Of a DNA stretch of 64,000 nt, positions 42,123-51,872 are shown piece by piece. Source of the stretch: an uncultured Bacteroidales bacterium. GTDB taxonomy: Bacteria; Bacteroidota; Bacteroidia; Bacteroidales; Muribaculaceae. Position 1 is the first letter of the stretch, and each line of letters opens with the position of its first letter. The notes beneath the pieces are model-generated. The model did not search any database. It had not been told where the DNA came from and worked only from the letters and a program-made list of their open reading frames with translations. Position numbers and translations under genes: made by a program. The DNA lies in the NCBI GenBank assembly GCA_947573135.1, contig CANPDU010000004.1, positions 1-64,000 on the forward strand, written 5' to 3'.

Positions 42123-43547
42123 TCAACGCCCTGTGTGATTGAACGCCGTGGTCTGTAGCGGAACGTTCTTCTCCATTTTGATTCTTGTCGTTGTCGGGTA
42201 TTCCAAGGCGTCAAGATCTGTGATGGCAAACCGGATGTCGTTGAGTAACTGATCGGCCATGTCACGGCTGAAGCCCTGTTTGCAAAGAACACGCATGACA
42301 ACGATCTGCTCGATGTTGGCCGGCATTGTGTAGGCCGGTACCATCCATCCGCGCTGGGCGAGTTTGTCCTGAAGGTCAAACAGTGTCCATTTTGCTGTCT
42401 TCTGGTATTCAGGCTTCATTAACCATACGGTTATAGGATTCGGCACATCTTCGCTGTAGTTCTGGAACTGAGGCATCTTTGCGATTTCATCGTGGAGATA
42501 CTTGCAGACTGAAAGCGAGTTGAACTGTACATTCTTGTAGCCTTCGAAGCCGAGACGTATAAACTGATAATACTGTCCCAGAATCTGGGCGGCAGGACGA
42601 GAGAAGTTCAGACCGACCTGACTGATCTCTGCACCGAGATAGTTTACGCTGAAACTCATTACATCAGGGAGATATTTTTTATCTTTCCAGCATACCCAGC
42701 CCAGACCGGGATATACGAGGCCGAACTTGTGACCGGAAGTTGAAATCGAAAGAACCCATTTCAGACGGAAATCCCATTTTACTTCAGGGAAAAGGAACGG
42801 CAGTATGAAACCGCCTGTAGCTGCGTCGACATGGATTGGAATGTCATAGCCTGTCTTGGCGTTGTATTCATCAAGAGCTGCGTCAAGAGCTGCTACATCG
42901 TCATTAAGACCGGTCCTGGTGACACCCTGGATAGGCACGACGCATATTGTGTTTTCATCACAAAGTTTGATGGCTTCTGCTGGATCGAGTGTGGTTTTCT
43001 CAAGTGTCAGAGGCACTGTGCGCATTTCGATCTGCCAGAGCTGAGCGAATTTTTCCCATACGATCTGATAGCCGGTCGAAATGACGAAGTTAGGCTTGTC
43101 GAATGGCTTGCCGGCAGCTTTACGGCGTTCGCGCCATCGTATCCACGCGGCGATACCACCGAGCATACATGCTTCAGATGAACCTATAGCCAATGCACCG
43201 GTCTTCCACTTTGACTGCTCCGGAGTATTCCAGAGATTGGCCATGATGTTGATACATTTGCCGTTCATATAAGCTATACGCGGATACTCAGTTTCATCGA
43301 TATAGTTGATATTGATGGCTTCATTCATCAGCTTGGTGGCATAGTCATCCATGTAGGTTGTGACGAAAGTTGCAAGATTCAGACGAGGTTGTGTCTGAGC
43401 AAAAGTTTCGTCCTTGACCATCTGGTAAGCTACTTCCGGAGTAGTCGGACCATCAGGTATTTTGTCGACTGGAGCGGGTGATAACATTGCGTCGGTTGCG
43501 AATACATCTGATTTCGCATCTCCTTTCCTGAAGTTAGGGTCAATCAT
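42123..43547 (-). CDS. gadB: Glutamate decarboxylase
   Basis: A 474-residue PLP enzyme that converts glutamate to GABA and uses a proton. The PLP lysine is Lys274 in STSGHKFGLVYPG. HVDAATGGFILPF carries the cofactor-binding Asp, and the C-terminus keeps a region for pH-dependent closure (the tail ends PLQTTAFNHTGR, with the final His found in GadB). It leads the operon gadB-glsA-gadC-MFS. It is divergent from lon, with about 280 bp between. No exact -7 box is seen on its side of that gap. Confidence 0.96.
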   Translation of the reverse strand: MIDPNFRKGDAKSDVFATDAMLSPAPVDKIPDGPTTPEVAYQMVKDETFAQTQPRLNLATFVTTYMDDYATKLMNEAININYIDETEYPRIAYMNGKCINIMANLWNTPEQSKWKTGALAIGSSEACMLGGIAAWIRWRERRKAAGKPFDKPNFVISTGYQIVWEKFAQLWQIEMRTVPLTLEKTTLDPAEAIKLCDENTICVVPIQGVTRTGLNDDVAALDAALDEYNAKTGYDIPIHVDAATGGFILPFLFPEVKWDFRLKWVLSISTSGHKFGLVYPGLGWVCWKDKKYLPDVMSFSVNYLGAEISQVGLNFSRPAAQILGQYYQFIRLGFEGYKNVQFNSLSVCKYLHDEIAKMPQFQNYSEDVPNPITVWLMKPEYQKTAKWTLFDLQDKLAQRGWMVPAYTMPANIEQIVVMRVLCKQGFSRDMADQLLNDIRFAITDLDALEYPTTTRIKMEKNVPLQTTAFNHTGR

Positions 43548-43729
43548 AATTTAAAAATCTAAAAGTAAATATTGCATTTTGGTATGTTCGTAAAGTCGGG
43601 CTTTGAATGTCTTTCGTTTTGGACGTCTGATATTCTCTGCTTTCTGTATAATAACATCATGATTTTTTAAAATGTTCAGAATTTCTTTTTTTTAAGCCGC
43701 TTCCATGAAAAATCATATGGAGGCGCATT

Positions 43730-43760
43730 TTTGCAGATTGATGATTATTTAGTAATTTTG
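43730..43760 (+). promoter_or_regulatory. lon promoter: TTTG (-33) and TAATTTTG (-7), 19 bp apart
   Basis: TTTG at 43730-43733 and an exact TAnnTTTG at 43753-43760 match the full Bacteroidetes sigma-ABfr promoter with 19-bp spacing. Transcription would start near 43767, so the in-frame ATG at 43775 is an unlikely start and the later ATGATG at 43826 is preferred. Confidence 0.75.
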
Positions 43761-43825
43761 GCATCGATTTTGCTATGACGTATGTTATACATACTCATAT
43801 ACCTTCTCCTCCATTATTTTTATTT

Positions 43826-46264
43826 ATGATGAAAGATACTGATCAAGATAAACAGTCTGCCGTGTTCGGGCAGATAGACATTGATGCCAAACGTTTCGAC
43901 ATCGTTCCTTCTGTAGATGATCTTCCTGTTTTGGCTACGCGTAACCTTGTATTGTTCCCGGGTGTGACAATCCCTATTTCGCTCGGACGTGAGAACTCGA
44001 TTCTTACTGCTACTGAGGCTTCCGAACGCCAGATACCGATCGGTGTTGTATGCCAGTTGCATCCCGAAGAGGAAAATCCGGCTGTGACGACCGGTCTGTA
44101 TAAATATGGTGTCGTGGCTGATGTCCTTAAAGTATTTGACCTTCCCGACGGATCAAAGACTGCTCTCGTCCGTTCGCGCGGCAAATTCCGCATTATCGGA
44201 CGCGGTGCCGGAAAACTGATCCCCGGGGCTTCTCTGTCGGCGCGTGTGAAGCTAATCGCTGAGGAGACTCCCGAGATCAGCGGCGAACTCGAAGTGATGA
44301 TCGAGCAAGTCAAGCAGTCTGCAATAAGTATTGTAAATAAGACCGCCGAAAATTCAAAAGAGATTGTATTCTCGATCAATCAGACATCGTCGCCTGCCGA
44401 ACTGGTCAATTTCCTATGCACCAACATGCACATCGACACTGACAGCAAAGTCGCCCTTCTTGCCAAACCGACACTGGCCGAACGCACTTTCATGCTTTTG
44501 TCAGAACTGGTCAAAAATGAGGAAAAAGTAGACATCAGCCGTGAAATACTTCAGCGCACCCGGCAGAATATGGATCAGAGTCAGCGTAACGCTTTCCTTC
44601 AGCAGCAGATGGAGACTATCCGCGAAGAACTCTATGGTGATTCTGACGATGCCGACGAACTCGTCCGTCGTGCCGATGCGATCGAAATGCCTGAAAAAGC
44701 TCGTGCTGTCTTTGACAAGGAAGTCGAAAAACTCCGCCGTCTCAATCCGCAGTCGCCCGACTATTCCGTTCAGTTCTCTTATCTTGATACCCTTCTTGAG
44801 CTTCCCTGGAACAAAGAAACTGAACTTAATACGGATTTTGCATCGGCAAGTCGTATTCTTGAAGACGACCATTACGGTCTTGAGAAGGTCAAGGAGCGCA
44901 TTCTTGAGCAGTTGGCTGTGCTTATGCATAATCCTGAGGGTAAGGCTCCGATATTATGTCTGGTCGGTGCTCCCGGAGTCGGAAAAACTTCGCTCGGTAA
45001 GTCTGTGGCTCATGCTCTTGGCCGTAATTATCAGCGTGTATCGCTCGGCGGTGTGCATGACGAATCTGAAATACGCGGACACCGGCGCACATATATCGGA
45101 GCCATGCCCGGACGTATAATCGACGCTATGAAGCGCGCCAAATCATCAAATCCGGTTCTTCTTCTTGACGAGATCGATAAGATAGGACGTGATTTCAAAG
45201 GCGATCCGTCGTCGGCCCTGCTTGAGGTGCTTGATCCGGAGCAGAATAAATTTTTCCACGATAACTATATCGATATTGACTACGATCTCTCTCATGTGCT
45301 TTTCATCGCTACGGCCAACACGTTGTCGACCCTTCAGCAGCCGCTGCTTGACCGAATGGAGATTATAGATATCTCAGGCTATCTTCTCGAGGAAAAGGTT
45401 GAGATCGCAAGGCGTCATCTCGAGCCACGTGTCCGCAATGAACACAAACTGGAGGCGGAAGATCTCAATATAAGCGATCAGGCTTTGATCAAGATCATTG
45501 AGAATTATACGTCTGAGAGTGGTGTGCGTCAGCTCGAAAAGCGTCTTTCAGCCCTCGCGCGCAAAGCGGTTCTTGCAAAAATGAGCGGCCGCGATTTCCC
45601 ATCTGAGATTTTGCCTGAACATCTTCATGATATGCTCGGTTTGCCGCCTTTCTCTAAAGACCGTTACGAGGGGAACGATTTCGCGGGTGTGGTAACTGGC
45701 CTTGCATGGACTCAGGTCGGAGGTGAAATCCTTATGGCTGAAGCCTCTCTTTCTCCGGGAAAAGGCGAAAAACTGACAATTACGGGTAATCTTGGCGATG
45801 TGATGAAAGAGTCGGCAGCCATTGCTCTGCAATGGGTCAAGGCTCATGCGTCGGTTCTCGGCATCGATCCGGCTTTGTTCGAACGTTATAATCTGCATAT
45901 TCATTTTCCTGAGGGTGCTATCCCCAAAGATGGTCCGTCAGCGGGCATAACAATTGCTACTGCCATTGTGTCGGCTTTTACACGCAGACTTGTAGCCGAA
46001 CGGATCGCTATGACAGGCGAGATTACACTCAGGGGAAAGGTGCTTCCCGTCGGCGGCATAAAGGAAAAGATCCTTGCGGCCAAACGTGCCGGCATAACAG
46101 ATATTATTCTTTCTTCAGAGAATAGAAAGGATATTGATGACATTGCCGAACGCTATATTTCTGGCTTGACATTTCACTATGTCGATACTGTCGAGCAGGT
46201 TATAGATATAGCACTTACTGATCGAATTGCTGCAAATGCCGTGCCTCTGACAACAACTGATTGA
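43826..46264 (+). CDS. lon: ATP-dependent Lon protease
   Basis: 812 residues from the ATG at 43826 (43829 is equally possible). An N-terminal substrate domain ([20 protein letters not shown]), a coiled-coil linker, an AAA+ module with Walker A GAPGVGKT and Walker [11 protein letters not shown], and the protease domain with the catalytic Ser in [13 protein letters not shown] and Lys in [14 protein letters not shown] are all present. It degrades damaged and regulatory proteins in the cytoplasm. The promoter is a clean consensus; I saw no CIRCE-type element. Confidence 0.96.
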   Translation: MMKDTDQDKQSAVFGQIDIDAKRFDIVPSVDDLPVLATRNLVLFPGVTIPISLGRENSILTATEASERQIPIGVVCQLHPEEENPAVTTGLYKYGVVADVLKVFDLPDGSKTALVRSRGKFRIIGRGAGKLIPGASLSARVKLIAEETPEISGELEVMIEQVKQSAISIVNKTAENSKEIVFSINQTSSPAELVNFLCTNMHIDTDSKVALLAKPTLAERTFMLLSELVKNEEKVDISREILQRTRQNMDQSQRNAFLQQQMETIREELYGDSDDADELVRRADAIEMPEKARAVFDKEVEKLRRLNPQSPDYSVQFSYLDTLLELPWNKETELNTDFASASRILEDDHYGLEKVKERILEQLAVLMHNPEGKAPILCLVGAPGVGKTSLGKSVAHALGRNYQRVSLGGVHDESEIRGHRRTYIGAMPGRIIDAMKRAKSSNPVLLLDEIDKIGRDFKGDPSSALLEVLDPEQNKFFHDNYIDIDYDLSHVLFIATANTLSTLQQPLLDRMEIIDISGYLLEEKVEIARRHLEPRVRNEHKLEAEDLNISDQALIKIIENYTSESGVRQLEKRLSALARKAVLAKMSGRDFPSEILPEHLHDMLGLPPFSKDRYEGNDFAGVVTGLAWTQVGGEILMAEASLSPGKGEKLTITGNLGDVMKESAAIALQWVKAHASVLGIDPALFERYNLHIHFPEGAIPKDGPSAGITIATAIVSAFTRRLVAERIAMTGEITLRGKVLPVGGIKEKILAAKRAGITDIILSSENRKDIDDIAERYISGLTFHYVDTVEQVIDIALTDRIAANAVPLTTTD

Positions 46265-46284
46265 GTATCCTTTTTTTGATATAC

Positions 46285-46309
46285 GCTAGCGTGAGCTGGC
46301 TTTTGCTTT
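46285..46309 (+). terminator. Probable lon terminator
   Basis: GCTAGC (46285-46290) and GCTGGC (46295-46300) pair with one wobble around a 4-base loop and are followed by TTTTGCTTT. The stem is short, so confidence is moderate. Confidence 0.45.
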
Positions 46310-46336
46310 AATATCGATACCGGCCGTCAGTATCCG

Positions 46337-46567
46337 ATAAAAATATGGATAAGTTCGACACCCGGCGAGGTCATGCGGGTGATTGCTTATGCCGCTGCCG
46401 ATGATTCTTCCGACAGTAATTGGACTCTTATTGAAAAACCGGTGGAAATCAAACGTACCGAACGCTATGCTGACGGCGCATATTGCCGCAATTGCAACTG
46501 GAAAGCTACATTCAGCATTAATGGTAAAAATAAGACAGTCTACTTCAATCTGAGCAGACTGTCATAA
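46337..46567 (+). CDS. Small protein of unknown function; usual start codon apparently lost
   Basis: From the first ATG (46373) the protein has 64 residues. The reading frame continues upstream without a stop to 46295, and the codons from 46337 read (ATA)KIWISSTPGEVMRV, which flows into the rest as protein-like sequence. No ATG, GTG or TTG exists in that stretch, so an original ATG may have changed to ATA at 46337. Translation may now begin at 46373, giving a shorter product, or at a non-standard codon. The body has a Cys pair (YCRNCNW) and ends KTVYFNLSRLS. I do not recognise a characterised family. It stands alone between lon and the convergent aguB. Confidence 0.55.
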   Translation: MKIWISSTPGEVMRVIAYAAADDSSDSNWTLIEKPVEIKRTERYADGAYCRNCNWKATFSINGKNKTVYFNLSRLS

Positions 46568-46603
46568 TCATTTTTATAGTTGATCTATTTGATTTCGGTT
46601 GCC

Positions 46604-47491
46604 TCAGTCGATAAATCTTTTGGTCAGATCTCCGTAAGCATCAATGCGGCGGTCGCGAAGGAAAGGCCACCAGCGTCTGACTTGTTCTGACCTTCCGCAG
46701 TCGATATCAACTATTGCCGTGTCCTCGGCGTCGTCAGGCGATCGATAGATAAATTCGCCCTGGGGGCCGGCCACAAAGCTGCTGCCCCAGAACTCTATGC
46801 CGTTGGTCGCGCCTGATGGATCGCTTTCATGTCCCACGCGGTTTACGGCTATAACTGGCAGACCATTTGCAATGGCGTGGCCCCTTTGCACCGTTATCCA
46901 CGCTTCGCGTTGACGCGCTTTTTCATCTTCCGTGTCAGAGCTTTCCCAACCGATTGCTGTCGGATAGATCAGAAGCTCAGCTCCGGCGAGTGCCATCAGC
47001 CGGGCTGCTTCTGGATACCATTGATCCCAGCACACCAGCACACCAAGCCGGCCTAACGATGTTTCGACAGGCTTGAAACCCAGATCGCCTGGAGTGAAGT
47101 AGAATTTTTCATAATAGGCCGGATCGTCGGGTATGTGCATCTTGCGGTAGCGTCCAGCCTCTGATCCGTCCTTGTCATATACGACAGCCGTGTTGTGATA
47201 CAGTCCGGGTGCACGGCGTTCGAATACTGATGTCACAATTACCACACCGCATTCTTTAGCCAGATCGCTGTACATCTTTGTTGCTTCGGATTCGATGCTG
47301 ACAGCAAGGTCACATCCGTCTACAGTTTCTGTCTGACAGAAATACAATGAATCATGGAGCTCTTGGTTGACAATTAATTCGGCTCCTTGTGCCGCAAGCG
47401 TTCTGATCTTTTCAGCCAGACGGCAATGGTTGTCGGCTATGTCTGCCGTATTATGTTGCTGTATAATCCCGGTCTTTATTATTCTATTCAT
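46604..47491 (-). CDS. aguB: N-carbamoylputrescine amidase
   Basis: A 295-residue nitrilase-superfamily amidase that converts N-carbamoylputrescine to putrescine, CO2 and ammonia. The Glu-Lys-Cys triad is visible in NQELHDS, YRKMHIPDDP and LVCWDQWYPE. I chose the ATG at 47491, 13 bp after aguA ends. It follows the agmatine deiminase, the preceding step of the pathway. Confidence 0.95.
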   Translation of the reverse strand: MNRIIKTGIIQQHNTADIADNHCRLAEKIRTLAAQGAELIVNQELHDSLYFCQTETVDGCDLAVSIESEATKMYSDLAKECGVVIVTSVFERRAPGLYHNTAVVYDKDGSEAGRYRKMHIPDDPAYYEKFYFTPGDLGFKPVETSLGRLGVLVCWDQWYPEAARLMALAGAELLIYPTAIGWESSDTEDEKARQREAWITVQRGHAIANGLPVIAVNRVGHESDPSGATNGIEFWGSSFVAGPQGEFIYRSPDDAEDTAIVDIDCGRSEQVRRWWPFLRDRRIDAYGDLTKRFID

Positions 47492-47504
47492 CGTTGTAAT
47501 TGTG

Positions 47505-48536
47505 TTATGCCGGAAATTGCATCGTCGCACAGTGCAATGATCCGTGTTGTTTTATAAGTGCGTTACAGTCTATGCCTATGATATCATAAGCAGGGAACAC
47601 GACTTTCATTATTTGCGAAGCAAGCTCGTCTTTCTGTTTCTGTCCGTAGATCGGCATCAGAATTGCGCCGTTAAGTATCAGAAAGTTGGCGTATGTCGCC
47701 GGTAGTCTTTCGCCGTCCTCATCATAAATCGGATCAGGCAGTGGAAGACCGATACAGTTGTATGGCGAGCCATCGGCGCGTCGCAGGTTCAGTATCTGCT
47801 GCTCCATTGCCTTAAGATTTTCATAATGACTGTCCGCGCTATCGTCGCATCTGACATATAATATCGTATCATCCGGCGCGAGGCGTGCGAGTGTATCGAT
47901 GTGGCTGTCGGTGTCGTCACCATCAAGTGCTCCGTGGTCAAGCCACAGCACTCTCTGGGCCCCGAATGTCCGGCATAGTCTAGCCTCGATCTGCTCTCGG
48001 TTCAAGTCTCCGTTGCGATTAGGCGAAAGCAGACATTCAGATGTCGTAAGCAGTGTGCCTTTGCCGTCGCTTTCAATTGATCCGCCTTCGAGCACGAAGC
48101 CGAGACAGTTATTATAGATACCCGTGAGTGCTCCTTGTTCCATCATCCGGCGGGTAACGAGATTATCCAGGTTTGCGGCAAACTTCAGTCCCCACCCGTT
48201 GAACTTGAAATCGTTGACGATGTATCTGTTATCGTTGGCTAATGTCACTAAGGCGCCAAAATCTCTTGCCCATGTGTCATTGGTGTCGATGTCATGAAAA
48301 CTAACTTTATCAGAACTTATATCAGATAACATAGTTTTGGCCGCAGAGCAGTCAGGAGCTATTACAATCAGACGGGCATACTTTACTATGGCATGGGCAA
48401 TTTCATTGTAACATGTTCTAACTTCGTCAAGCATATAATTCCAGTCGGTAAGTTCATGAGGCCATGCAAGAAGTACAGCTTCTTGTGGTTCCCATTCTGC
48501 CGGAAGCCTAAGCTTGTCTGTTATGTTATTCGTCAT
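47505..48536 (-). CDS. aguA: Agmatine deiminase
   Basis: A 343-residue guanidino-group-modifying enzyme that converts agmatine to N-carbamoylputrescine and ammonia. It begins LPAEWEPQEAVLLAWPHE, has TNDTWARDFGAL and the GGSIESDGKGTLLTT stretch, and the catalytic Cys near the end in QHGSLHCATMQ. Its start overlaps the small acidic gene by 11 bases. With aguB it makes putrescine and releases ammonia, which can also help acid tolerance. Confidence 0.95.
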   Translation of the reverse strand: MTNNITDKLRLPAEWEPQEAVLLAWPHELTDWNYMLDEVRTCYNEIAHAIVKYARLIVIAPDCSAAKTMLSDISSDKVSFHDIDTNDTWARDFGALVTLANDNRYIVNDFKFNGWGLKFAANLDNLVTRRMMEQGALTGIYNNCLGFVLEGGSIESDGKGTLLTTSECLLSPNRNGDLNREQIEARLCRTFGAQRVLWLDHGALDGDDTDSHIDTLARLAPDDTILYVRCDDSADSHYENLKAMEQQILNLRRADGSPYNCIGLPLPDPIYDEDGERLPATYANFLILNGAILMPIYGQKQKDELASQIMKVVFPAYDIIGIDCNALIKQHGSLHCATMQFPA

Positions 48537-48759
48537 AATCGTTTAATGAGTCCCATATTGAATCTTGAGATTCAAGATATTCATCACAAAAATCTCTAAA
48601 ACCGTGTTTTTCGGTGTATCCATATTCATCGCACCATTCCCTATATTCCTGACGGAGATGGTCATCGTCGGCCAACATACGTCGGAATTCTGATTCGGCG
48701 ATTTCTACGCTACGGTGTTGAGTTAGTAGCTCCTCGATAAATTCATTAAGGTTATTCAT
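48526..48759 (-). CDS. Small, strongly acidic protein of unknown function
   Basis: 77 residues, rich in Asp/Glu and aromatic residues (REWCDEYGYTEKHGFRDF and EYLESQDSIWDSLNDYDE). No signal peptide or membrane segment is present. It has a clear -7 box upstream and overlaps aguA by 11 bases, so it is translated as first gene of the aguA-aguB operon. The family is not recognised. Confidence 0.75.
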   Translation of the reverse strand: MNNLNEFIEELLTQHRSVEIAESEFRRMLADDDHLRQEYREWCDEYGYTEKHGFRDFCDEYLESQDSIWDSLNDYDE

Positions 48760-48795
48760 ATCTATAGATTATAGTTCCAATCAGAATATAACATT

Positions 48796-48803
48796 CAAAT
48801 ATA
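48796..48803 (-). promoter_or_regulatory. -7 box (TATATTTG) for the agmatine operon
   Basis: Exact TAnnTTTG match on the minus strand, 36 bases before the start codon of the small acidic gene. The opposite (plus-strand) side of this 156-bp divergent gap shows no exact -7 box. Confidence 0.55.
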
Positions 48804-48915
48804 CTATATTATATACTTTTACACCTTAATGAGACTGTTATAATAAGTTAAAAGCATCCACGTATTGTTTTAACATATTTTCTCGTCGAACATTCCCGCT
48901 GCATGTCCGTTAATT

Positions 48916-49620
48916 ATGAAACGATCTTTAATTAAATGGATTATGAAGTCATTCAAAACATTAATAGCCGTTACGCTGTCTGTTATTACCGCGTCGGCTA
49001 CTATAGCCGATGCTCAATATTATCAGATAGCTAATGCTCTTCCGTCTCTGATTTCTCCTGCTTTATCAGGGTCTATGGCTTACAAGGGATTTGTCGAAGT
49101 CAGCGGTCTCGGAGGCATCGGTGTAAATCGTGCCAACTTCATCGGCATTTCTACATCTCAGGGTTTCCAATATTCATCCTGGTTTTTTATGGGGGCAGGT
49201 ATAGGTGTCGACATTGCAATGGCACGTAACAATGAAAACCGTACGAATCCTGATACATATTCTCCATATTATAACGACAATAATGCCGAAACAGTGGCGA
49301 TGATACCTGTCTTCTCTGATTTCCGTTTTAGTATACCGGCTGGTCAGGCAGTCTCATTTTATATTGATGCCAAAATCGGAGCTGCATGGTTTTTGGGAGA
49401 TGATTATCTCCAACTCCATGACGGTTCTATGGGCCATGGCGCACAGTTCTTTCTTCAGCCTTCGGTAGGATTGCGCATTCCGGTGAATTCATCCAATTCG
49501 CGTCAGGCTATAAACTTCGGCGTGACTTACCGTCTGCTGACATCAGGCAACAACTATTCATGGTATGACCGTACATTGACTCTGAACTCTTTTGGCGCTT
49601 CAATTGCCTTTGAATGGTAA
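48916..49620 (+). CDS. Small outer-membrane beta-barrel protein (OmpA/porin-like), unknown function
   Basis: 234 residues from the ATG at 48916; a second ATG at 48943 gives a cleaner signal peptide (KSFKTLIAVTLSVITASATIADAQ). The mature part alternates hydrophobic and polar residues, with about eight to ten strands and an aromatic C-terminal strand ending AFEW, the usual Bam-recognised barrel end. It stands alone, with a shared terminator toward htpG. Confidence 0.8.
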   Translation: MKRSLIKWIMKSFKTLIAVTLSVITASATIADAQYYQIANALPSLISPALSGSMAYKGFVEVSGLGGIGVNRANFIGISTSQGFQYSSWFFMGAGIGVDIAMARNNENRTNPDTYSPYYNDNNAETVAMIPVFSDFRFSIPAGQAVSFYIDAKIGAAWFLGDDYLQLHDGSMGHGAQFFLQPSVGLRIPVNSSNSRQAINFGVTYRLLTSGNNYSWYDRTLTLNSFGASIAFEW

Positions 49621-49646
49621 GGGTGTGACAATAATATTCTTAAAAA

Positions 49647-49675
49647 ACAAAGCCCGTCTCTCAGACGGGCTTTGT
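49647..49675 (-). terminator. Strong intrinsic terminator between the barrel gene and htpG
   Basis: A perfect 13-bp stem (49647-49659 with 49663-49675) has a 3-base loop. On the minus strand it is followed by TTTTT-AAG, a classic tail, so it ends htpG. It probably also serves the plus-strand barrel gene. Confidence 0.9.
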
Positions 49676-49698
49676 CGGTTATGGTAGGTAGATCCGTA

Positions 49699-51741
49699 TT
49701 ATAGAAGTGAGATAGAACGGTCTATGAATGAACTCAGATCTTTACCTTTAAGCAGACCGTTGCCGAGAAGCGCAAGGTCGATAAGCTGTTTTACGACCGG
49801 CTGTGTCTTTGCATAGTCGGCGATGGCTGTTTCCTGAGTCTCGCGTGTTTCTCCGACAGCCTTCTCGAGATCTTTCACTTTCTGATCGTCTTCGGCGCTT
49901 AGTGCCGCACCCTTTGCTGCCTCACGTATCTTGGTGATCTCGGCATTGTCTGCCTCAATTTTTTCGGCAAGCGGAGCGACTGTTGTGTCGAGGGCTTTTG
50001 ATGCTGCGTCGCGTATGCCGGCAATAAGAGGATGAGATGTGTTGACTACAAGATTATAGCTGTCGGGGAGTTCGCCGTAGAAATTCATGCCCGGCTGCAT
50101 GGCGGCCATGTCTTTCATGCGTCGCATATATTCATTCTGTGTGATTACGATAGGCTGAGATTTGTCCGACAGTGCCTCAAACGAGACGAGGAACTGCGCC
50201 TTGTCTACTTCCGGTGTCTGCGAGCGGAAAACTGTCGTGAGTATATTGCGCTGGAGCGGTGTGAGATCGACATCCTTCTTGTCGTCCTTGCGGATGAGAT
50301 TGTCGATAACGTCAGCGTCTACACGTACAAAGGTGGCCTTTTCGAGCTTGTTCTCGAGAAGTCCGACAAAATGGCTGTCAAGCTGGCCGTCCATTAGCAG
50401 AACGTCATAGCCGCGGTCGGTTGCTGCTTTGATATAATTGAATTGGGCTACAGGATCGGTAGTGTAAAGATAGACAATATTGCCGTCTTTGTCGGTCTGT
50501 TGTGCCTCGATCAGAGTCTTGTATTCGTCAAGAGTGAAATATCGGTTGTCCGTGTCCTTGAGAAGGACAAACTTCATGGCTGCATCGCGGAACTTGTCGT
50601 CGGTCAGCATGCCGTATTCGATAAAGATCTTGATATCATCCCATTTCTTCTCGAACTCCGGACGGTCGGCTTTGAAGATTTCGTCAAGACGCGATGAGAC
50701 TTTTTTGGTAATGTATGATGAGATCTTTTTAACAGCGGAGTCGCTCTGGAGATAGCTTCGTGAAACATTCAGAGGAATGTCGGGTGAATCTATGACTCCC
50801 TGAAGGAGCATCATGAATTCAGGCACTACACCCTCTACCGAGTCAGTGACAAAGACCTGATTGCAGTAGAGCTGAATGCGGTTTTTGGTAATCTCAAAGT
50901 TATTTTTGATCTTGGGGAAGAACAGGATTCCGGTCAGAGTGAAGGGATAATCCACGTTGAGGTGAATCCAAAACAAGGGATCATCTTGTCCCGGATAAAG
51001 CTCATGATAAAAATCAAGATAATCTTTGTCGGTGAGTTCCGATGGCTTTTTTGTCCATTGGGGTTCGGTGTTGTTGATCACTTTGTCGCGGTCAGTATCG
51101 ATCATCTTGCCTTCTTTCCATTCCTGTTCTTTGCCGGAGATTACCGGTACGGGGAGGAATCGGCAGTATTTTTTCAGCAGTGTGTCGATACGCGACTGGT
51201 CGAGGAACTCTTTGTTATCATCGTCGATATAGAGTATGATATCCGTACCTCTCACAGTACGCTCTCCTTTTGTCATTTCATACTCGGGTGATCCGTCACA
51301 TGACCATCTTACCGGCTCGGCGCCTTCTTCATAAGACAGTGAACTGATCTCCACTTTCTTGGCGACCATAAAAGCCGAGTAAAAACCGAGTCCGAAGTGT
51401 CCGATGATGGCATTAGCGTTGTCTTTGTATTTTTCGAGGAACTCTTCAGCTCCGGAAAATGCAATCTGGTTGATGTATTTATCTATATCATCTGCGGTCA
51501 TACCGATGCCGTGATCGCTGACTGTCAGTGTGCCGGCCTGTTTGTCGACTGTTACTCTGACATTGAGGTCTCCGAGCTGCCCTTTGAATTCGCCGAATGA
51601 TGAAAGCGTACGCATCTTCTGAGTGGCATCGACTGCATTTGATACAAGTTCACGGAGAAAAATTTCGTGATCACTATAAAGGAATTTTTTGATGACGGGG
51701 AATATGTTTTCCGTCGTTACCCCGATTGTGCCTTTCTGCAT
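49699..51741 (-). CDS. htpG: Hsp90 chaperone HtpG
   Basis: A 680-residue cytoplasmic chaperone with the GHKL ATPase N-domain: LRELVSNAVDATQKMR, the DHGIGMTADD motif and GHFGLGFYSAFMVA. The middle domain has the catalytic Arg/Gln stretch PLNVSRSYLQSD. The C-terminal dimerisation domain ends the protein. The family normally ends without an MEEVD tail in bacteria, and none is seen. The promoter is wrapped in an unusual 14-bp inverted repeat (51769-51844). Confidence 0.96.
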   Translation of the reverse strand: MQKGTIGVTTENIFPVIKKFLYSDHEIFLRELVSNAVDATQKMRTLSSFGEFKGQLGDLNVRVTVDKQAGTLTVSDHGIGMTADDIDKYINQIAFSGAEEFLEKYKDNANAIIGHFGLGFYSAFMVAKKVEISSLSYEEGAEPVRWSCDGSPEYEMTKGERTVRGTDIILYIDDDNKEFLDQSRIDTLLKKYCRFLPVPVISGKEQEWKEGKMIDTDRDKVINNTEPQWTKKPSELTDKDYLDFYHELYPGQDDPLFWIHLNVDYPFTLTGILFFPKIKNNFEITKNRIQLYCNQVFVTDSVEGVVPEFMMLLQGVIDSPDIPLNVSRSYLQSDSAVKKISSYITKKVSSRLDEIFKADRPEFEKKWDDIKIFIEYGMLTDDKFRDAAMKFVLLKDTDNRYFTLDEYKTLIEAQQTDKDGNIVYLYTTDPVAQFNYIKAATDRGYDVLLMDGQLDSHFVGLLENKLEKATFVRVDADVIDNLIRKDDKKDVDLTPLQRNILTTVFRSQTPEVDKAQFLVSFEALSDKSQPIVITQNEYMRRMKDMAAMQPGMNFYGELPDSYNLVVNTSHPLIAGIRDAASKALDTTVAPLAEKIEADNAEITKIREAAKGAALSAEDDQKVKDLEKAVGETRETQETAIADYAKTQPVVKQLIDLALLGNGLLKGKDLSSFIDRSISLL

Positions 51742-51768
51742 ATCTGAAAATATTTAGAGTTTTAATAA

Positions 51769-51844
51769 AAAATCGTTCTATCGGATGAGTTGCAAAAAGT
51801 ATGCCAAACTGACATTTCGTACAACCCAAAGATAGAACGATTTT
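51769..51844 (-). promoter_or_regulatory. htpG promoter flanked by a 14-bp inverted repeat
   Basis: AAAATCGTTCTATC (51769-51782) and its exact reverse complement (51831-51844) flank 48 bp. On the minus strand the upstream copy ends in the -7 box TATCTTTG (51827-51834). The downstream copy then falls in the leader, 28 bases before the ATG. The arms lie on both sides of the start site, so both cannot be in one RNA. A DNA-level operator with looping is the likely reading. Confidence 0.6.
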
Positions 51845-51872
51845 AACAGGTAAAAGTTGAAGCCGGTCTTTG

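Noticed and set aside
43548..43825. CIRCE or other heat-shock element before lon
   Set aside because: No TTAGCACTC-type repeat is present; the lon promoter is a plain TTTG/TAnnTTTG pair.
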